DNA of 64,000 bases from a virus. A program made the translations under genes and the position numbers. The stretch lies in IMG/VR virus record IMGVR_UViG_3300021057_000011, positions 37,450 to 101,449 of that record, one strand, 5' to 3'. The first letter of the stretch is position 1. Every line of letters starts with the position of its first letter. Of this stretch, positions 49,371 to 57,819 are shown in pieces. The notes below the pieces were generated by a model. It was not told the origin of the DNA. It saw only the letters and a program-made list of their open reading frames with translations, and ran no database searches.

Positions 49371-50456
49371 CTATAAGCCTCCGGGGAGCTGAAGCTGGGC
49401 CTTGGCGAGCCAGGCCGGATCGAGAGCAAAGCCGTAGAGGTTGTTGCGGGGGGTTTTGCGCAAGGCCTGCAACTTGGTGAGCATGGGTTTGTCGAGGTAC
49501 TTCAGCGTGGCCGCGTTTTTGGGCAAAATCTGCTCGAGCTGACGCACCAGCTGCAGCTGGGCATTGCTGGTGATCGTTTTGCGCAGCTGCAGGGGGTTGG
49601 CTTTGGCCTTGAGGTGGGCTTGAACGTCGGCTTTGAGCTCGGCCTCGATCTGGTCGGCGACCAGCTGCTTGAGCAGCACCGGCAAAGTCCATTTGCGCCC
49701 CTTGTAGGTGATCAGGGCCTCCGTGCGCAGGATTTTTTTTAATGAGGCAGCGTAGATGCGGGTGGCCTGGGCCCAGTTGCGCTTGATCGCGCCCTCGAAG
49801 GGGTGAAAGCCTACGGTGTAGGTTCGGCCGTCGAGGCCCTGGAAGGGCGTGACCAGCTTGCGGGTGAAGCGGTTACCGTACTCGATGTCCGAGGCGATTC
49901 GGAAGCGGCGGGTTGGGATCCCCAGCTGGTGGAAGGGTTGCAGCGGCCAGCCGCGGAAGGCCAGCGTGTTGTTGCCGTCGCGTGGCGCGCGGTAGGGCTG
50001 CGGGATCGTGCTCTCGAGATCCACCGCGCCGGGACCGAGCTGCAGCTTGAAGCGCGACGGGACGGCCAGGGTGCTCGAAAGGGAGGTGGTGCTGCTGCGA
50101 AAGGCCGCGGTCACCGCTTCGTGGGGCCGGAACAGGCGAGGACCGGCCTTGGTGAGGTTGCCATCGGGACCGATCTGCAGGGCATTGCGCGCGCGCAGGC
50201 CCGAAGTCATGCCGCCGGAGGCCAGGGCCTGCCGCACACTTTTGGCCAGGGCCTCGGCCAGGTTTTTCTCGAGTTCGGTCACCAGCCGGCCTACCAGGTC
50301 CTCGATAAAGGCCGGCATTTTTTGGATCCCCGTCTCCCGGCGAATGACAGCAAGCTCGGCCTTGATCAGGTGGCGGGGGAAGCTGTAGACAAAACTGCTG
50401 GAGCCCCCGTCGGCGGATTGGGGGCTGTAAAAGCGATAGCCCTTCGGCTCGGCCAT
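49371..50456 (-). CDS. Head-tail/neck-region protein (361 aa)
   Basis: The basic, helix-rich protein (FIEDLVGRLVTELEKNLAEA, with LAKSVRQAL after it; later QIEAELKADVQAHLKAKANP) lies between the stopper-like and tail-terminator-like genes. It is longer than usual HK97-gp10-type completion proteins, although its N-terminal helical part resembles them. Role inferred from order. Confidence 0.5.
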   Translation of the reverse strand: MAEPKGYRFYSPQSADGGSSSFVYSFPRHLIKAELAVIRRETGIQKMPAFIEDLVGRLVTELEKNLAEALAKSVRQALASGGMTSGLRARNALQIGPDGNLTKAGPRLFRPHEAVTAAFRSSTTSLSSTLAVPSRFKLQLGPGAVDLESTIPQPYRAPRDGNNTLAFRGWPLQPFHQLGIPTRRFRIASDIEYGNRFTRKLVTPFQGLDGRTYTVGFHPFEGAIKRNWAQATRIYAASLKKILRTEALITYKGRKWTLPVLLKQLVADQIEAELKADVQAHLKAKANPLQLRKTITSNAQLQLVRQLEQILPKNAATLKYLDKPMLTKLQALRKTPRNNLYGFALDPAWLAKAQLQLPGGL

Positions 50457-50457
50457 G

Positions 50458-50877
50458 TCAGCTCCGCACCCGCAGCGCGGTCACCCCGGCACAGCCGCGG
50501 GCGTAGGTCTGGTTCGGCGGGGCATCGGGCGGGATGCAGAGGACTTCCAGGTGCGTGCGCAAATTGTTGATCGCTTCGATTCGCCAGAGCTCGACCGGCT
50601 GGGTGTGCGTCCAAAGGTAATCGCCTTGGACCACCGGCCAGTCCGGCGGCAGAAAGTAGCGGGCTTCGAGACGGTAGGTCTGGCCCCGTTTTTCTTCCTT
50701 GACCGGCTCGTCCGGCTCGTACCAGCTGCCGCGGCCGTGGGCGATCTGGGTCATGACCGTACCGTCGACCTCACCCAGGGGACTGATCACCTGGACTTGC
50801 CGGTAGACCGTGATGCGGAAGGACTCTTCCAGATCCGTCAGGGTGTCGAGGAAATCGTCTTCCACGCCGGCGTACAT
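50458..50877 (-). CDS. Probable head closure (stopper) protein (139 aa)
   Basis: The beta-barrel-like sequence (ESFRITVYRQVQVISPLGEV, RLEARYFLPPDWPVVQGDYL with W after it, VELWRIEAIN) is typical of SPP1 gp16-type stoppers: an N-terminal helix, then a barrel with the V-x-x-G-D-x-L turn. It is third in the connector block, as expected. Confidence 0.6.
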   Translation of the reverse strand: MYAGVEDDFLDTLTDLEESFRITVYRQVQVISPLGEVDGTVMTQIAHGRGSWYEPDEPVKEEKRGQTYRLEARYFLPPDWPVVQGDYLWTHTQPVELWRIEAINNLRTHLEVLCIPPDAPPNQTYARGCAGVTALRVRS

Positions 50878-50878
50878 G

Positions 50879-51499
50879 TCAGACCACCTCGCCGGTGTCG
50901 GGATCCACCCCGTAGACCTTGCCGTGAGCCCGGCGGGTCATGGTCACTTCCTCCACCACGGCCCCGGCTCCGGCCCCGGAGCTCTGGCGCTCGGCCAAAA
51001 TGCCGGCGTAGCCTTTGCGCTTGATCGTGATGTTGCCGCGGGTGGTCTCGGTGATCTGGTCGGTGAGCGCCAGCTGGGAGAGCAGCCGGTCGGTGACGGC
51101 CTCGGTGTCGACCACGCCCACCAGCAGGGCGAGAAACTCTGTGTCAGGGTCGAAGGGGGTTTTGAAGCGCAGGGTGGCCTTGGCGTAATCGACCTGCAGA
51201 TCCTCTGTTGCCGCGACCAGCGGAGTGGTATCGCAGTCGAACTCCTCGAGCACGAGCTGGTTGGCCGTATCGACCAGGCCGTCGGCACTGCTGGCACGAA
51301 AGGCGCGCAGGGAATAGTCCCGAAACGGCAGGGTCCCGAGCTCGAACATGTCATCGGTCGTCGTCGGCAGCAAATCGGCATAGGAAAACTGCAGCGGGGT
51401 CGTGCTCGCGCGGATCGCGCTGCGCAGGATTTCGTCCTCGACCCGCTTGAGGCCGACGATGTCCCGCAGGTAGGTTTTGAGGTACTCGAAGGTTTGCAT
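50879..51499 (-). CDS. Probable head-tail adaptor protein (206 aa)
   Basis: The N-terminal helices begin QTFEYLKTYLRDIVGLKRVE, followed by DEILRSAIRASTTPL, a plan reminiscent of adaptor (SPP1 gp15-type) proteins that bind the portal. The remainder is beta-rich with a basic loop. It is the first connector gene after a terminator. Assignment rests on helix pattern and order. Confidence 0.5.
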   Translation of the reverse strand: MQTFEYLKTYLRDIVGLKRVEDEILRSAIRASTTPLQFSYADLLPTTTDDMFELGTLPFRDYSLRAFRASSADGLVDTANQLVLEEFDCDTTPLVAATEDLQVDYAKATLRFKTPFDPDTEFLALLVGVVDTEAVTDRLLSQLALTDQITETTRGNITIKRKGYAGILAERQSSGAGAGAVVEEVTMTRRAHGKVYGVDPDTGEVV

Positions 51500-51512
51500 G
51501 GCTCACTCCTTG

Positions 51513-51545
51513 AAAAAACGGCCCGGGGGGCAGAGTCCCGGGCCG
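51513..51545 (-). terminator. Intrinsic terminator between head and connector genes
   Basis: A 9-bp perfect stem (CGGCCCGGG and complement, 9-base loop) is followed on the minus strand by TTTTTT. It lies between the 172-residue head gene and the adaptor gene and would reduce expression of connector genes below that of the capsid. Confidence 0.8.
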
Positions 51546-51575
51546 AGCTGTGAAAAAAAGGGCTGAAAAGGAGAC

Positions 51576-52094
51576 TTACACCGTTTGCAGCGACTGCACC
51601 GCGCCCGAGCGGATCAGCCGGCGGGCAAAGGGCTTGCGCAGCGAGACGATCTCACCGGCGGAACGGAAGGCGTGTTTTTCGGTCCCGTCGGTGTAGCGGC
51701 CGGTGCGCTTGACCAGGACTTCCACTCGGGTTTCGTCCATCACGTCGTTGACGATCTGGCTCATGCGGAACTTTTGGTAGGCTTTGGGGTTGGACACGTA
51801 CTGCAGCTGCTGGGAGAGCTCGGCATTCTGCTTGACCAAACCTTGCAGCAGCTTGACCAGACCAGGCTTGTCCTTGATCTCTGCCTGAACGTCCGGATCG
51901 TTCAGCAGCGGATCGCCGAGGTCTTCGACGGGCTGGTCGACAAAGGCCATCGGGCCCTCGTCGACATGGTTCGGGATGTGCAGCTTGGCGAGGTCGTCGG
52001 GGCCGTTGATGGTTTGCACCGGCAGGCCCTCGAAGGGCTTGAGGGATTTGTCCGGGAGGTTCGAGACGGGTTTCTTGAGGGAGTCTTTGGCCAT
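51576..52094 (-). CDS. Head-region hypothetical protein (172 aa)
   Basis: An acidic N-terminal half (HVDEGPMAFVDQPVEDLGDP), a helix (LVKLLQGLVKQNAELSQQLQ) and a basic C-terminus (EIVSLRKPFARRLIRSGAVQ) are visible. It directly follows the capsid gene. It may be a head decoration or head-tail connection protein, but no family is recognised. Confidence 0.55.
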   Translation of the reverse strand: MAKDSLKKPVSNLPDKSLKPFEGLPVQTINGPDDLAKLHIPNHVDEGPMAFVDQPVEDLGDPLLNDPDVQAEIKDKPGLVKLLQGLVKQNAELSQQLQYVSNPKAYQKFRMSQIVNDVMDETRVEVLVKRTGRYTDGTEKHAFRSAGEIVSLRKPFARRLIRSGAVQSLQTV

Positions 52095-52142
52095 TGGGTT
52101 TACTCACTTTTGGATTGAGATAGATCGGTAGCGAGGGGCCCG

Positions 52143-52169
52143 CCGGGAGGCCTGCCTTAGGCCTCCCGG
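52143..52169 (-). other. Stable hairpin after the capsid gene without a T tract
   Basis: A perfect 11-bp stem (CCGGGAGGCCT and complement, loop 5) starts ten bases after the capsid stop. No T run follows on either strand, so it is unlikely to be a rho-independent terminator. It may stabilise the capsid mRNA 3' end or mark a processing site. Confidence 0.5.
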
Positions 52170-52178
52170 GGGTGTCTG

Positions 52179-53243
52179 TTAGCGGGTGCCGCGGGTCTCG
52201 AGGATCGTGATGCGATCGTCGTTGAGCAGACCGCAGCCGCGGTAGGCCAGCCAGGCGATTTCCTGCCGGCGGCCGAAGTCCAGGATGCCGTTGTGCCGGA
52301 GCTCGGCCTTCATGGACTCAGCAAGCGCCAGGGCACGGTCCCCGAAGAACGCGCTCTGGTAGATGATCTGACCCGCGACAATCGTCTGGGCCGGGAACTG
52401 CAGCGGCAGCAGGTCGGTGACGTTGTAATCGCCGATGAAGGTGTGTCCGACGGTGGCCGCCGGGGTGACGGGAGCACCGCCCGCGGCCGGGGTGTAGGTG
52501 CCGGGGTGCTTGATCACGGGCAGGGCGGTGGTTTTGATGAAACGTACGTTGTCGTACATTCCCTCTTCGCCGTTGAACAGCGCGGTCGAGCCCGCGTAAT
52601 TGTGCGCCTTTTCCCAGTTGGGATCGTTCTTGAGCTGGCGCAGGGTGTGCGGATGGGCCGCGCACACGAAGTTGGCTGCTCCGCCGGCGATGGCATCGCG
52701 CCGCTCGGGCACGTTGCGGGTGGCGAAATCCTCGGTGATGTCCTTGATGATCTCCGTATCGAGCACATCCCCCGGGGTCAGCTGCGCGCGGCCGCTGCGG
52801 CCGTGGCCGTAGATGAACGTCGGCGTGTCCTGGAAGATCTTCTCGACGAAGTGCAGGTTGCTGGTGTTGGCGTAGTTCACCGCCAGCTCCCGGTCGATGA
52901 TCGACATCATGTCATAGGCCGACATCTGGAGCAGCCACTCGGACAGGGCGATGGCCTTGCCCCACTGGCGGATGGTCAGATCGACATGGGACATGCTGAA
53001 ATCATCGACAGTCATGTCCGCACCTTCGGTCAGCTCGGAGCCAAAGGACAGGTCATTGACCTTGGGAAATCGGATGGTCTGGCCGGGCTGCTTGTCCGGC
53101 TCGCTGCGGCGCTCGGCCAGCTGCTCGAGGAAGAGGAAGGGCTGCGCGGCGAACAGGATTTCGCGCGAGTGGATCACCAGATCGACTTCGCTAAGCGTCG
53201 AGCTCACACCCGACGCAGAGGTAATGCCAAGAAGTTTGGGCAT
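52179..53243 (-). CDS. Major capsid protein, HK97 fold (N4-gp56-like)
   Basis: The 354-residue protein has the N4-gp56 family layout. An early helix (LFAAQPFLFLEQLAERRSEP) precedes an E-loop strand, QTIRFPKVNDLSFGSELTEG. A spine-helix region follows (SEWLLQMSAYDMMSIIDREL), then VCAAHPHTLRQLKNDPNWEK and the C-terminal P/A-domain strands. GAGGA lies eight bases before ATG. The scaffold-like gene lies directly upstream. It assembles the icosahedral head. No separate protease gene is recognised in the head block. Confidence 0.85.
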   Translation of the reverse strand: MPKLLGITSASGVSSTLSEVDLVIHSREILFAAQPFLFLEQLAERRSEPDKQPGQTIRFPKVNDLSFGSELTEGADMTVDDFSMSHVDLTIRQWGKAIALSEWLLQMSAYDMMSIIDRELAVNYANTSNLHFVEKIFQDTPTFIYGHGRSGRAQLTPGDVLDTEIIKDITEDFATRNVPERRDAIAGGAANFVCAAHPHTLRQLKNDPNWEKAHNYAGSTALFNGEEGMYDNVRFIKTTALPVIKHPGTYTPAAGGAPVTPAATVGHTFIGDYNVTDLLPLQFPAQTIVAGQIIYQSAFFGDRALALAESMKAELRHNGILDFGRRQEIAWLAYRGCGLLNDDRITILETRGTR

Positions 53244-53261
53244 GAGTTACATCCTCACGGT

Positions 53262-54080
53262 CTAGTTTTTCGGAATCAGGGGGGCATGGAGGCGCTGGCG
53301 GGAGCTGCTGAGGAGGGCTTTGCGGTGTTCGGTGAACTCCTCGTCGCTCATCGCCGCGACCTGTTCAGCGGTGATGTCTGACAGTTGACCGGGAGGGGAA
53401 CCAATAGCGGGGTCGGTTACGACGAGATTATCATAGGGCTTTGCTGCCAGCGCATCAATAGCGGGGGCAGCGGGAGCCGCGGCCGGTGCGGGTTCCGGCG
53501 TCGGGGCGGGCGCCGGAGGCGGGGCATTTTTGAGCGCGACCAGGCTTTCGAAGTCGTGTTCGGCCTTGAAGGCGTTGACCCGCTCCTCGGCCTGGGCGTT
53601 AAAGGACTCGAGAATCTCCGTGGCCTGGGTCCGAATCTCCTCTTCGGTCTCACCGCCGACGAATTTCTGAAAGGCCTTGGGCACCTTGATGTCGGCGAAG
53701 ACTTCCGCGCGCAGAGCCCGCAAATTGGCGGCGCGAGCGGTTTCCTGGGTCTGTTTGAGCGCGTCTTCCAGCTGCTGCATGCGCTCGGCGGTTTTGTCAT
53801 CCATTGGCATAGCGGGGGAGTCCTTTTCTGTTTTTTCGGGAGCGGTTTCGAAGGCCGCGAGCTTTTGTTTGAGCTCGGCGTTGGCGTTTTCCATGGCGAT
53901 CAGGGCGTTTTTCGAGGTGTCGATCTGGCTGTAGAGCTTGTCTTTTTCCTTTTGCCGGATCGACGATTCGAATTCGACCCACTCGGTGGAGCGGCTCTTC
54001 TTGACGCGATCGAGAAAAAACAGTCTGTCGTCGGGGGTGAGTTGACCAAAGTAGTCCAGTAGTTCTTGGGGGGTTGGCAT
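53262..54080 (-). CDS. Scaffold-like protein (272 aa)
   Basis: Charged coiled coils (residues ~30-130: SKNALIAMENANAELKQKLA, AERMQQLEDALKQTQETARA) are followed by a helical region. A Pro/Ala-rich linker (PPPAPAPTPEPAPAAAPAAP) comes next, and then a short basic C-terminus ending in SSSRQRLHAPLI. Coiled-coil bulk plus a basic C-terminal capsid-binding tip just upstream of the capsid gene is the standard scaffold design. Confidence 0.75.
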   Translation of the reverse strand: MPTPQELLDYFGQLTPDDRLFFLDRVKKSRSTEWVEFESSIRQKEKDKLYSQIDTSKNALIAMENANAELKQKLAAFETAPEKTEKDSPAMPMDDKTAERMQQLEDALKQTQETARAANLRALRAEVFADIKVPKAFQKFVGGETEEEIRTQATEILESFNAQAEERVNAFKAEHDFESLVALKNAPPPAPAPTPEPAPAAAPAAPAIDALAAKPYDNLVVTDPAIGSPPGQLSDITAEQVAAMSDEEFTEHRKALLSSSRQRLHAPLIPKN

Positions 54081-54099
54081 GTAGTGTCAGGCGCCGTCC

Positions 54100-54282
54100 T
54101 TACTGCCGGGGCTGCTTGGCGATCGGCAACGAGGCCGGGCGCTGCTGAGTGACGTCGCTGCCAGTGGGCGCGTTGACCGGCTTCTCGCGGAACGGGGCCG
54201 GGTTTTCGATGTTGGTCCGGGTGTCGTTGGGGCCCACCGGACCGGTGACGGGATGCTGAATCAGGGGGTGCTTGGGGAGCAT
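54100..54282 (-). CDS. Small hypothetical protein (60 aa) between portal and scaffold
   Basis: GAGGT lies seven bases before ATG 54282 and the gene fits tightly between portal and scaffold. The product is Pro/Asn/Thr-rich and probably disordered (GPVGPNDTRTNIENPAPFRE). Such short head genes may encode minor capsid or ejected proteins; function unknown. Confidence 0.5.
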   Translation of the reverse strand: MLPKHPLIQHPVTGPVGPNDTRTNIENPAPFREKPVNAPTGSDVTQQRPASLPIAKQPRQ

Positions 54283-54291
54283 CGTGTTACC

Positions 54292-55815
54292 TCACGCAGT
54301 GTGTTGGGATAAGACATTGCCGGGGCCGTTCCCCAACGCCTGATCGGAAACCTGCCGGACGGTCGCGCCGTTGCGAGCGACCCCTCCGAAATTGGCCGGT
54401 GAGCCGCTGACGGGAATCTGGGACGCGAGCTGGGCGAGCATCTGCGCCATGTAGATGTTGCGCCCGGTGTCCCGGTCCTCCATCAGCTGATCGATGTATT
54501 GCTTCACGTTCGCCACTCCGAGCTGGCTCAGGGCGTCGGCGACGGTAATCAGCCCCATCTGGAGCCGGTTCATGATGATGTTGGTCTGAATCAGCTGGTC
54601 CATCGGCAGCGGGTCGGGCCAGCAGATGTCGGTGGTGTAGTACTCCTCGAGCTCGTACCAGGTCGAAAAGCTCGGGCGGGAAAGATGACCGTACTGGATG
54701 CCGTATTTGACCAGCAGGCGGTTGACCTGGCTCAGGGCCTGACCATAGGTGAATTGCTTGGTGCGGGTCACTTCCAGCAGCGGCTGGAACAGGACCTGGA
54801 GGGCGGCCCCGGAGGTGTTGGAGATCGCCTGGTCGCCGCCAAAGCCCGCTTTGGGCATTTCCGACAGCATGAACATGGTGTCGATCAGGAACTTCAGGTG
54901 GTCGTTGGCAGCCTTGAGATCGCCCTTCATCTCGAGGTTCTCGATCTTGACGTCCTTGGGGCCCTTGTTGCCGATCACCCACATCTTGCGCGCGCCGCGC
55001 TGCATCTGCTTGATCGTGACCCCGTAGGCGACCGTCACCGGCGAGCCGTAGTAGTCGATGATCTCGCTGATGTTGGTGCTTTTCTCGTTGATGAGCTTGT
55101 TGATGGGGATGATGGAAGCCAGGTCACTGGTGCCAAAGGAGGCTCCGGCCTCCGGGCGGTTGCGGAACATGACCAACGGCACTTCGCCCAGATTGTGCGG
55201 CTGGGAGGAAATCAGGGTCCCGTCGATGTACTGCTGGATGTTCAGGGAATCCAGCCACATCGTCAGGGTGCGCTTTTTAGTCCGCTGGGTCAGGCCGGAG
55301 TCTTCGTTGAGGGGGAATTCAATCTTGGCCGCCAGCAATTGGGAGCGATCGGCCGGGTGGTAGACCGGGGTGACGAACATCGGGGGGATGAGCTTGGGAA
55401 CCGCCCCGCCGGCGTTGTTGGGAAGGACGGCAATCGCGCCGTCGCCGAAAATGCCGCCGAGCTGGGCCATTTCGTAAGTGAAAATGGATTTGTTGCTCAC
55501 GCGCCAGACGCGCTCGAGGTACTCGAGCTGCTCGCGGGAGTAGGGCTCTTCGCGGTCCTTGATCGTCCAGCCTTTGCCCGTGAGAAAGGCGGCCCCTTTG
55601 TTGACCAGCAGCCGGGCAAAGTTCAGGGTGATGTTCTCTTCGCCGTCGGTGCGCTCGTGGGCCCAGTGCCGGCCCTGGTAGAAGTTCCACAGGGTCGCGT
55701 AGCGGCCCAGGCGCTGCATGTCTTCGTGCGAGGGGCGCATGGTGAAGGGCTTCCCCAGATCGTTTTCGGGGAAGTAGGTGCTGACGGTGCTGCCGCGGCC
55801 AAAATCGGTGCCCAT
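54292..55815 (-). CDS. Portal protein
   Basis: The 507-residue protein starts at ATG 55815, with GAGGA upstream. The N-terminal clip/wing region has RLGRYATLWNFYQGRHWAHE and NITLNFARLLVNKGAAFLTG, hallmarks of SPP1-type (SPP1_gp6-like) portals. The stem/crown part contains NISEIIDYYGSPVTVAYGVT and a long C-terminal helical stretch. It forms the 12-subunit vertex through which the terminase packages DNA. It lies upstream of the scaffold-like and capsid genes. Confidence 0.85.
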   Translation of the reverse strand: MGTDFGRGSTVSTYFPENDLGKPFTMRPSHEDMQRLGRYATLWNFYQGRHWAHERTDGEENITLNFARLLVNKGAAFLTGKGWTIKDREEPYSREQLEYLERVWRVSNKSIFTYEMAQLGGIFGDGAIAVLPNNAGGAVPKLIPPMFVTPVYHPADRSQLLAAKIEFPLNEDSGLTQRTKKRTLTMWLDSLNIQQYIDGTLISSQPHNLGEVPLVMFRNRPEAGASFGTSDLASIIPINKLINEKSTNISEIIDYYGSPVTVAYGVTIKQMQRGARKMWVIGNKGPKDVKIENLEMKGDLKAANDHLKFLIDTMFMLSEMPKAGFGGDQAISNTSGAALQVLFQPLLEVTRTKQFTYGQALSQVNRLLVKYGIQYGHLSRPSFSTWYELEEYYTTDICWPDPLPMDQLIQTNIIMNRLQMGLITVADALSQLGVANVKQYIDQLMEDRDTGRNIYMAQMLAQLASQIPVSGSPANFGGVARNGATVRQVSDQALGNGPGNVLSQHTA

Positions 55816-55906
55816 GCCGGTCCTCAACAGGAAGGATGCGAGACCGGTAAGGAATCAGTGGCGGGCGAGAGGGGGACCAGAGGGTGTATCGGGGTGTGTC
55901 AATGGC

Positions 55907-55912
55907 TATACT
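55907..55912 (+). promoter_or_regulatory. -10 box for the plus-strand methyltransferase-like gene
   Basis: TATACT ends six bases before ATG 55919, so a transcript would start at or next to that ATG, the arrangement of a leaderless mRNA. No good -35 match is present (GTGTAT at the right distance). The alternative start ATG 55949 has GAGG upstream and would give a normal leader. Confidence 0.4.
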
Positions 55913-55918
55913 AACGGT

Positions 55919-56734
55919 ATGCATCCGAAATTACAAACGAGGCCCGTGATGACCCCACCCCCTGTGATCGATGAAGACCGCGTCAGCTCTGCGTTTCCGA
56001 TAGACACACCCTGCTCGCTGGGGGACAAAGTTTCCCTGTTGCTGCTGCAGGAAGCGGTGGTGGCCCTGCTGGGGGACTACCAGTACTTCGAAATCGGCAG
56101 CGGCCAGGGAGGATCGCTCTACCCTCACCTGGTGCAGGCGCGCTGCACGCGGGCCTACAGCCTCGACCCGCGCCCCTGGATCCATACCGGCACCGACCAG
56201 ATGGAATTCCCAGGGCCCACCAGCAGCAAGGAAATGGCCAAGACCCTGTTCATGACCCTGTGCGGGGACACCCAGCTCAAAAAGCTGACGGCGATCGAGG
56301 CGACCTCCGATGCGCCGCACGAAACCTTCCGCGAAGCGGGCCGGTCCATCAAGGCCCATTTTTTCTTTTGGGATGGGGACCCGACCTGGTTTCGGAGTGA
56401 TTTCGAGCTCTGCCTGCGCCTGAGCCCGCCGCAGGCGGTCTATGTGGTTCAGGGAGCCCCCGGCCTGGCGTCTGAGCTGCGCGAGATGATCGGACATGTG
56501 CTGCATTTGACCGATCAGGTCATGGCCTACCCGCTGGTGGACACCCTGTTCGTGATCACCAAGAACCTGCCGCTGCACCGCTACACGCCGCTGCAGGCGC
56601 ATCTGCTGGAGTACGGACATCTGCCCTACCTGACCGCCCTGCAGGCGCAGGAAAAATACCAGGCCTTTTACCGCCGGCCTTTGTTTCGGTGGTGGCGGGG
56701 GCTGGTGGCGATGCTGAGTGGCAAACGGGCATAA
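55919..56734 (+). CDS. Class I methyltransferase-like protein (Methyltransf_24 type)
   Basis: The 271-residue product (261 if ATG 55949 is used) has motif I FEIGSGQGGSLYPHL and an acidic end of strand 2 (AYSLDPRPW). HFFFWDGDPTWFRSDFELCL resembles the fiDG-H-s-y-e-x-v-x-x-D segment of Methyltransf_24 proteins, with Pro in place of the usual His. These enzymes methylate sugars, lipids or small molecules; a phage target is unknown. It is opposite in strand to all neighbours, has its own -10 box and faces the endolysin terminator, so it looks like an accessory insertion. Confidence 0.6.
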   Translation: MHPKLQTRPVMTPPPVIDEDRVSSAFPIDTPCSLGDKVSLLLLQEAVVALLGDYQYFEIGSGQGGSLYPHLVQARCTRAYSLDPRPWIHTGTDQMEFPGPTSSKEMAKTLFMTLCGDTQLKKLTAIEATSDAPHETFREAGRSIKAHFFFWDGDPTWFRSDFELCLRLSPPQAVYVVQGAPGLASELREMIGHVLHLTDQVMAYPLVDTLFVITKNLPLHRYTPLQAHLLEYGHLPYLTALQAQEKYQAFYRRPLFRWWRGLVAMLSGKRA

Positions 56735-56758
56735 AAAAACGGTCCCCGTAGGGACCGT
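56733..56758 (-). terminator. Intrinsic terminator after the endolysin gene
   Basis: An 8-bp stem (ACGGTCCC and complement, 4-base loop) is followed by TTTTTTT on the minus strand. It ends the terminase-to-lysin transcript and overlaps the stop of the convergent methyltransferase-like gene. Confidence 0.8.
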
Positions 56759-56814
56759 CGAACCCAAATGATAACAATCGAAACTATCTACTACCCTATC
56801 AAATTGCAGCGCGC

Positions 56815-57819
56815 CTACAGCTTCGCCCGGGTGTAGTTCACGCCCCCGCCACTGCTGCGGGCGATCAGGTACTCCTTGCGGGGCACGGATCCCGCTTCGG
56901 CAATCCCGACATGGACCCACGAGCCGAACTCCTCGATCACCTGATCCACCGGCAGATTCAGGGAGTGGATGAAGCGCATCAGGGCGTCGTTGGTCATGCC
57001 CGGGACATGGATGTCCGCCGCCCGGCCGTACATGTGGGCGGAGTACTTTGCTCCTCCGATGGCGCGGTTGAGCTCCGGGCCGCGGTAGCCGGAGGTCACG
57101 ACCACAGGCTTGCCGAGGGCTACACGCAGGGGCTCGAGCACGGTGTCGCACAGCCGCTCGAGATTGGCGATCTCCTTCGGGCCCGGGGTGTTGGGAATGC
57201 CCTTGCGCGCGGCGGTTTGAGAGACGGTGAGCTCGGTGAGGGTGAAGTGGGCTGACAGCTGGCCCGGAGGCCCATTTTTGGCGGGCTTTTCAGGCGGGTG
57301 GGACGCTGCGACGGGCAAGGGGGTGGTGCCTTTGACGGAGTTTTGCCGGACCCCTTCCTCCCAGAGATCCGCTTCCGCCGCCCGCCGCTTTTTGAGCCCT
57401 TCGGTGACATTTGTGCCGGGGTTGACGTAGAGCATGAAGGCCTGACGCATCGTGCCCCAGTCCTTGGTGCTGAGCTTGCGGCTGATGGTCTCGAAGCCCT
57501 TGGCATTGTAAAAGCCGGCGCCGAGGTTGTAGGCGAAGCTTTCGAGTGCGGCGATCTGGAGCGGGTGCATCTGATCGAAATAGGGCAGATTTTTGAGGGC
57601 CGGGGTGACCGTGGTGAGGACGTGTGAGGTGAGCTCAGCCTCGGCTTTGTCCTCGGTGATGGTATCCCCGCGGCGGACGCGGAGCCCGTCGGCATAGACA
57701 GTGGTCCCGTAGCCGATGGTGGCGACATTCCAGCCGTGCAACGGATCGGGGTAGGCCTCGCGGCGGAAGCCTTCGAAACGTTTGATCAGGGCAATGCCCT
57801 CGGGGGTCGGTAGGTTCAT
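56815..57819 (-). CDS. Two-domain endolysin: GH24 lysozyme plus M15 peptidase
   Basis: The 334-residue protein should cut the host wall at glycan and peptide. Residues 1-150 are a T4-type lysozyme: E16 in KRFEGFRREAY, D25 in YPDP and T34 in ATIGYG. A Pro-rich linker (about 165-185) joins a C-terminal M15-type carboxypeptidase/endopeptidase domain with TSGYRGPELN, SAHMYGRAADIHV and WVHVGI, giving the His-Asp-His zinc set. No signal peptide is seen, so it needs a holin. The start overlaps the zincin gene stop (ATGA). Confidence 0.85.
   Translation of the reverse strand: MNLPTPEGIALIKRFEGFRREAYPDPLHGWNVATIGYGTTVYADGLRVRRGDTITEDKAEAELTSHVLTTVTPALKNLPYFDQMHPLQIAALESFAYNLGAGFYNAKGFETISRKLSTKDWGTMRQAFMLYVNPGTNVTEGLKKRRAAEADLWEEGVRQNSVKGTTPLPVAASHPPEKPAKNGPPGQLSAHFTLTELTVSQTAARKGIPNTPGPKEIANLERLCDTVLEPLRVALGKPVVVTSGYRGPELNRAIGGAKYSAHMYGRAADIHVPGMTNDALMRFIHSLNLPVDQVIEEFGSWVHVGIAEAGSVPRKEYLIARSSGGGVNYTRAKL

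Noticed and set aside
53262-54080. Capsid protease or protease-scaffold fusion
   Set aside because: No Ser-His or ClpP/herpes-protease motif is seen; the protein is coiled coil with a Pro/Ala linker, fitting a plain scaffold.
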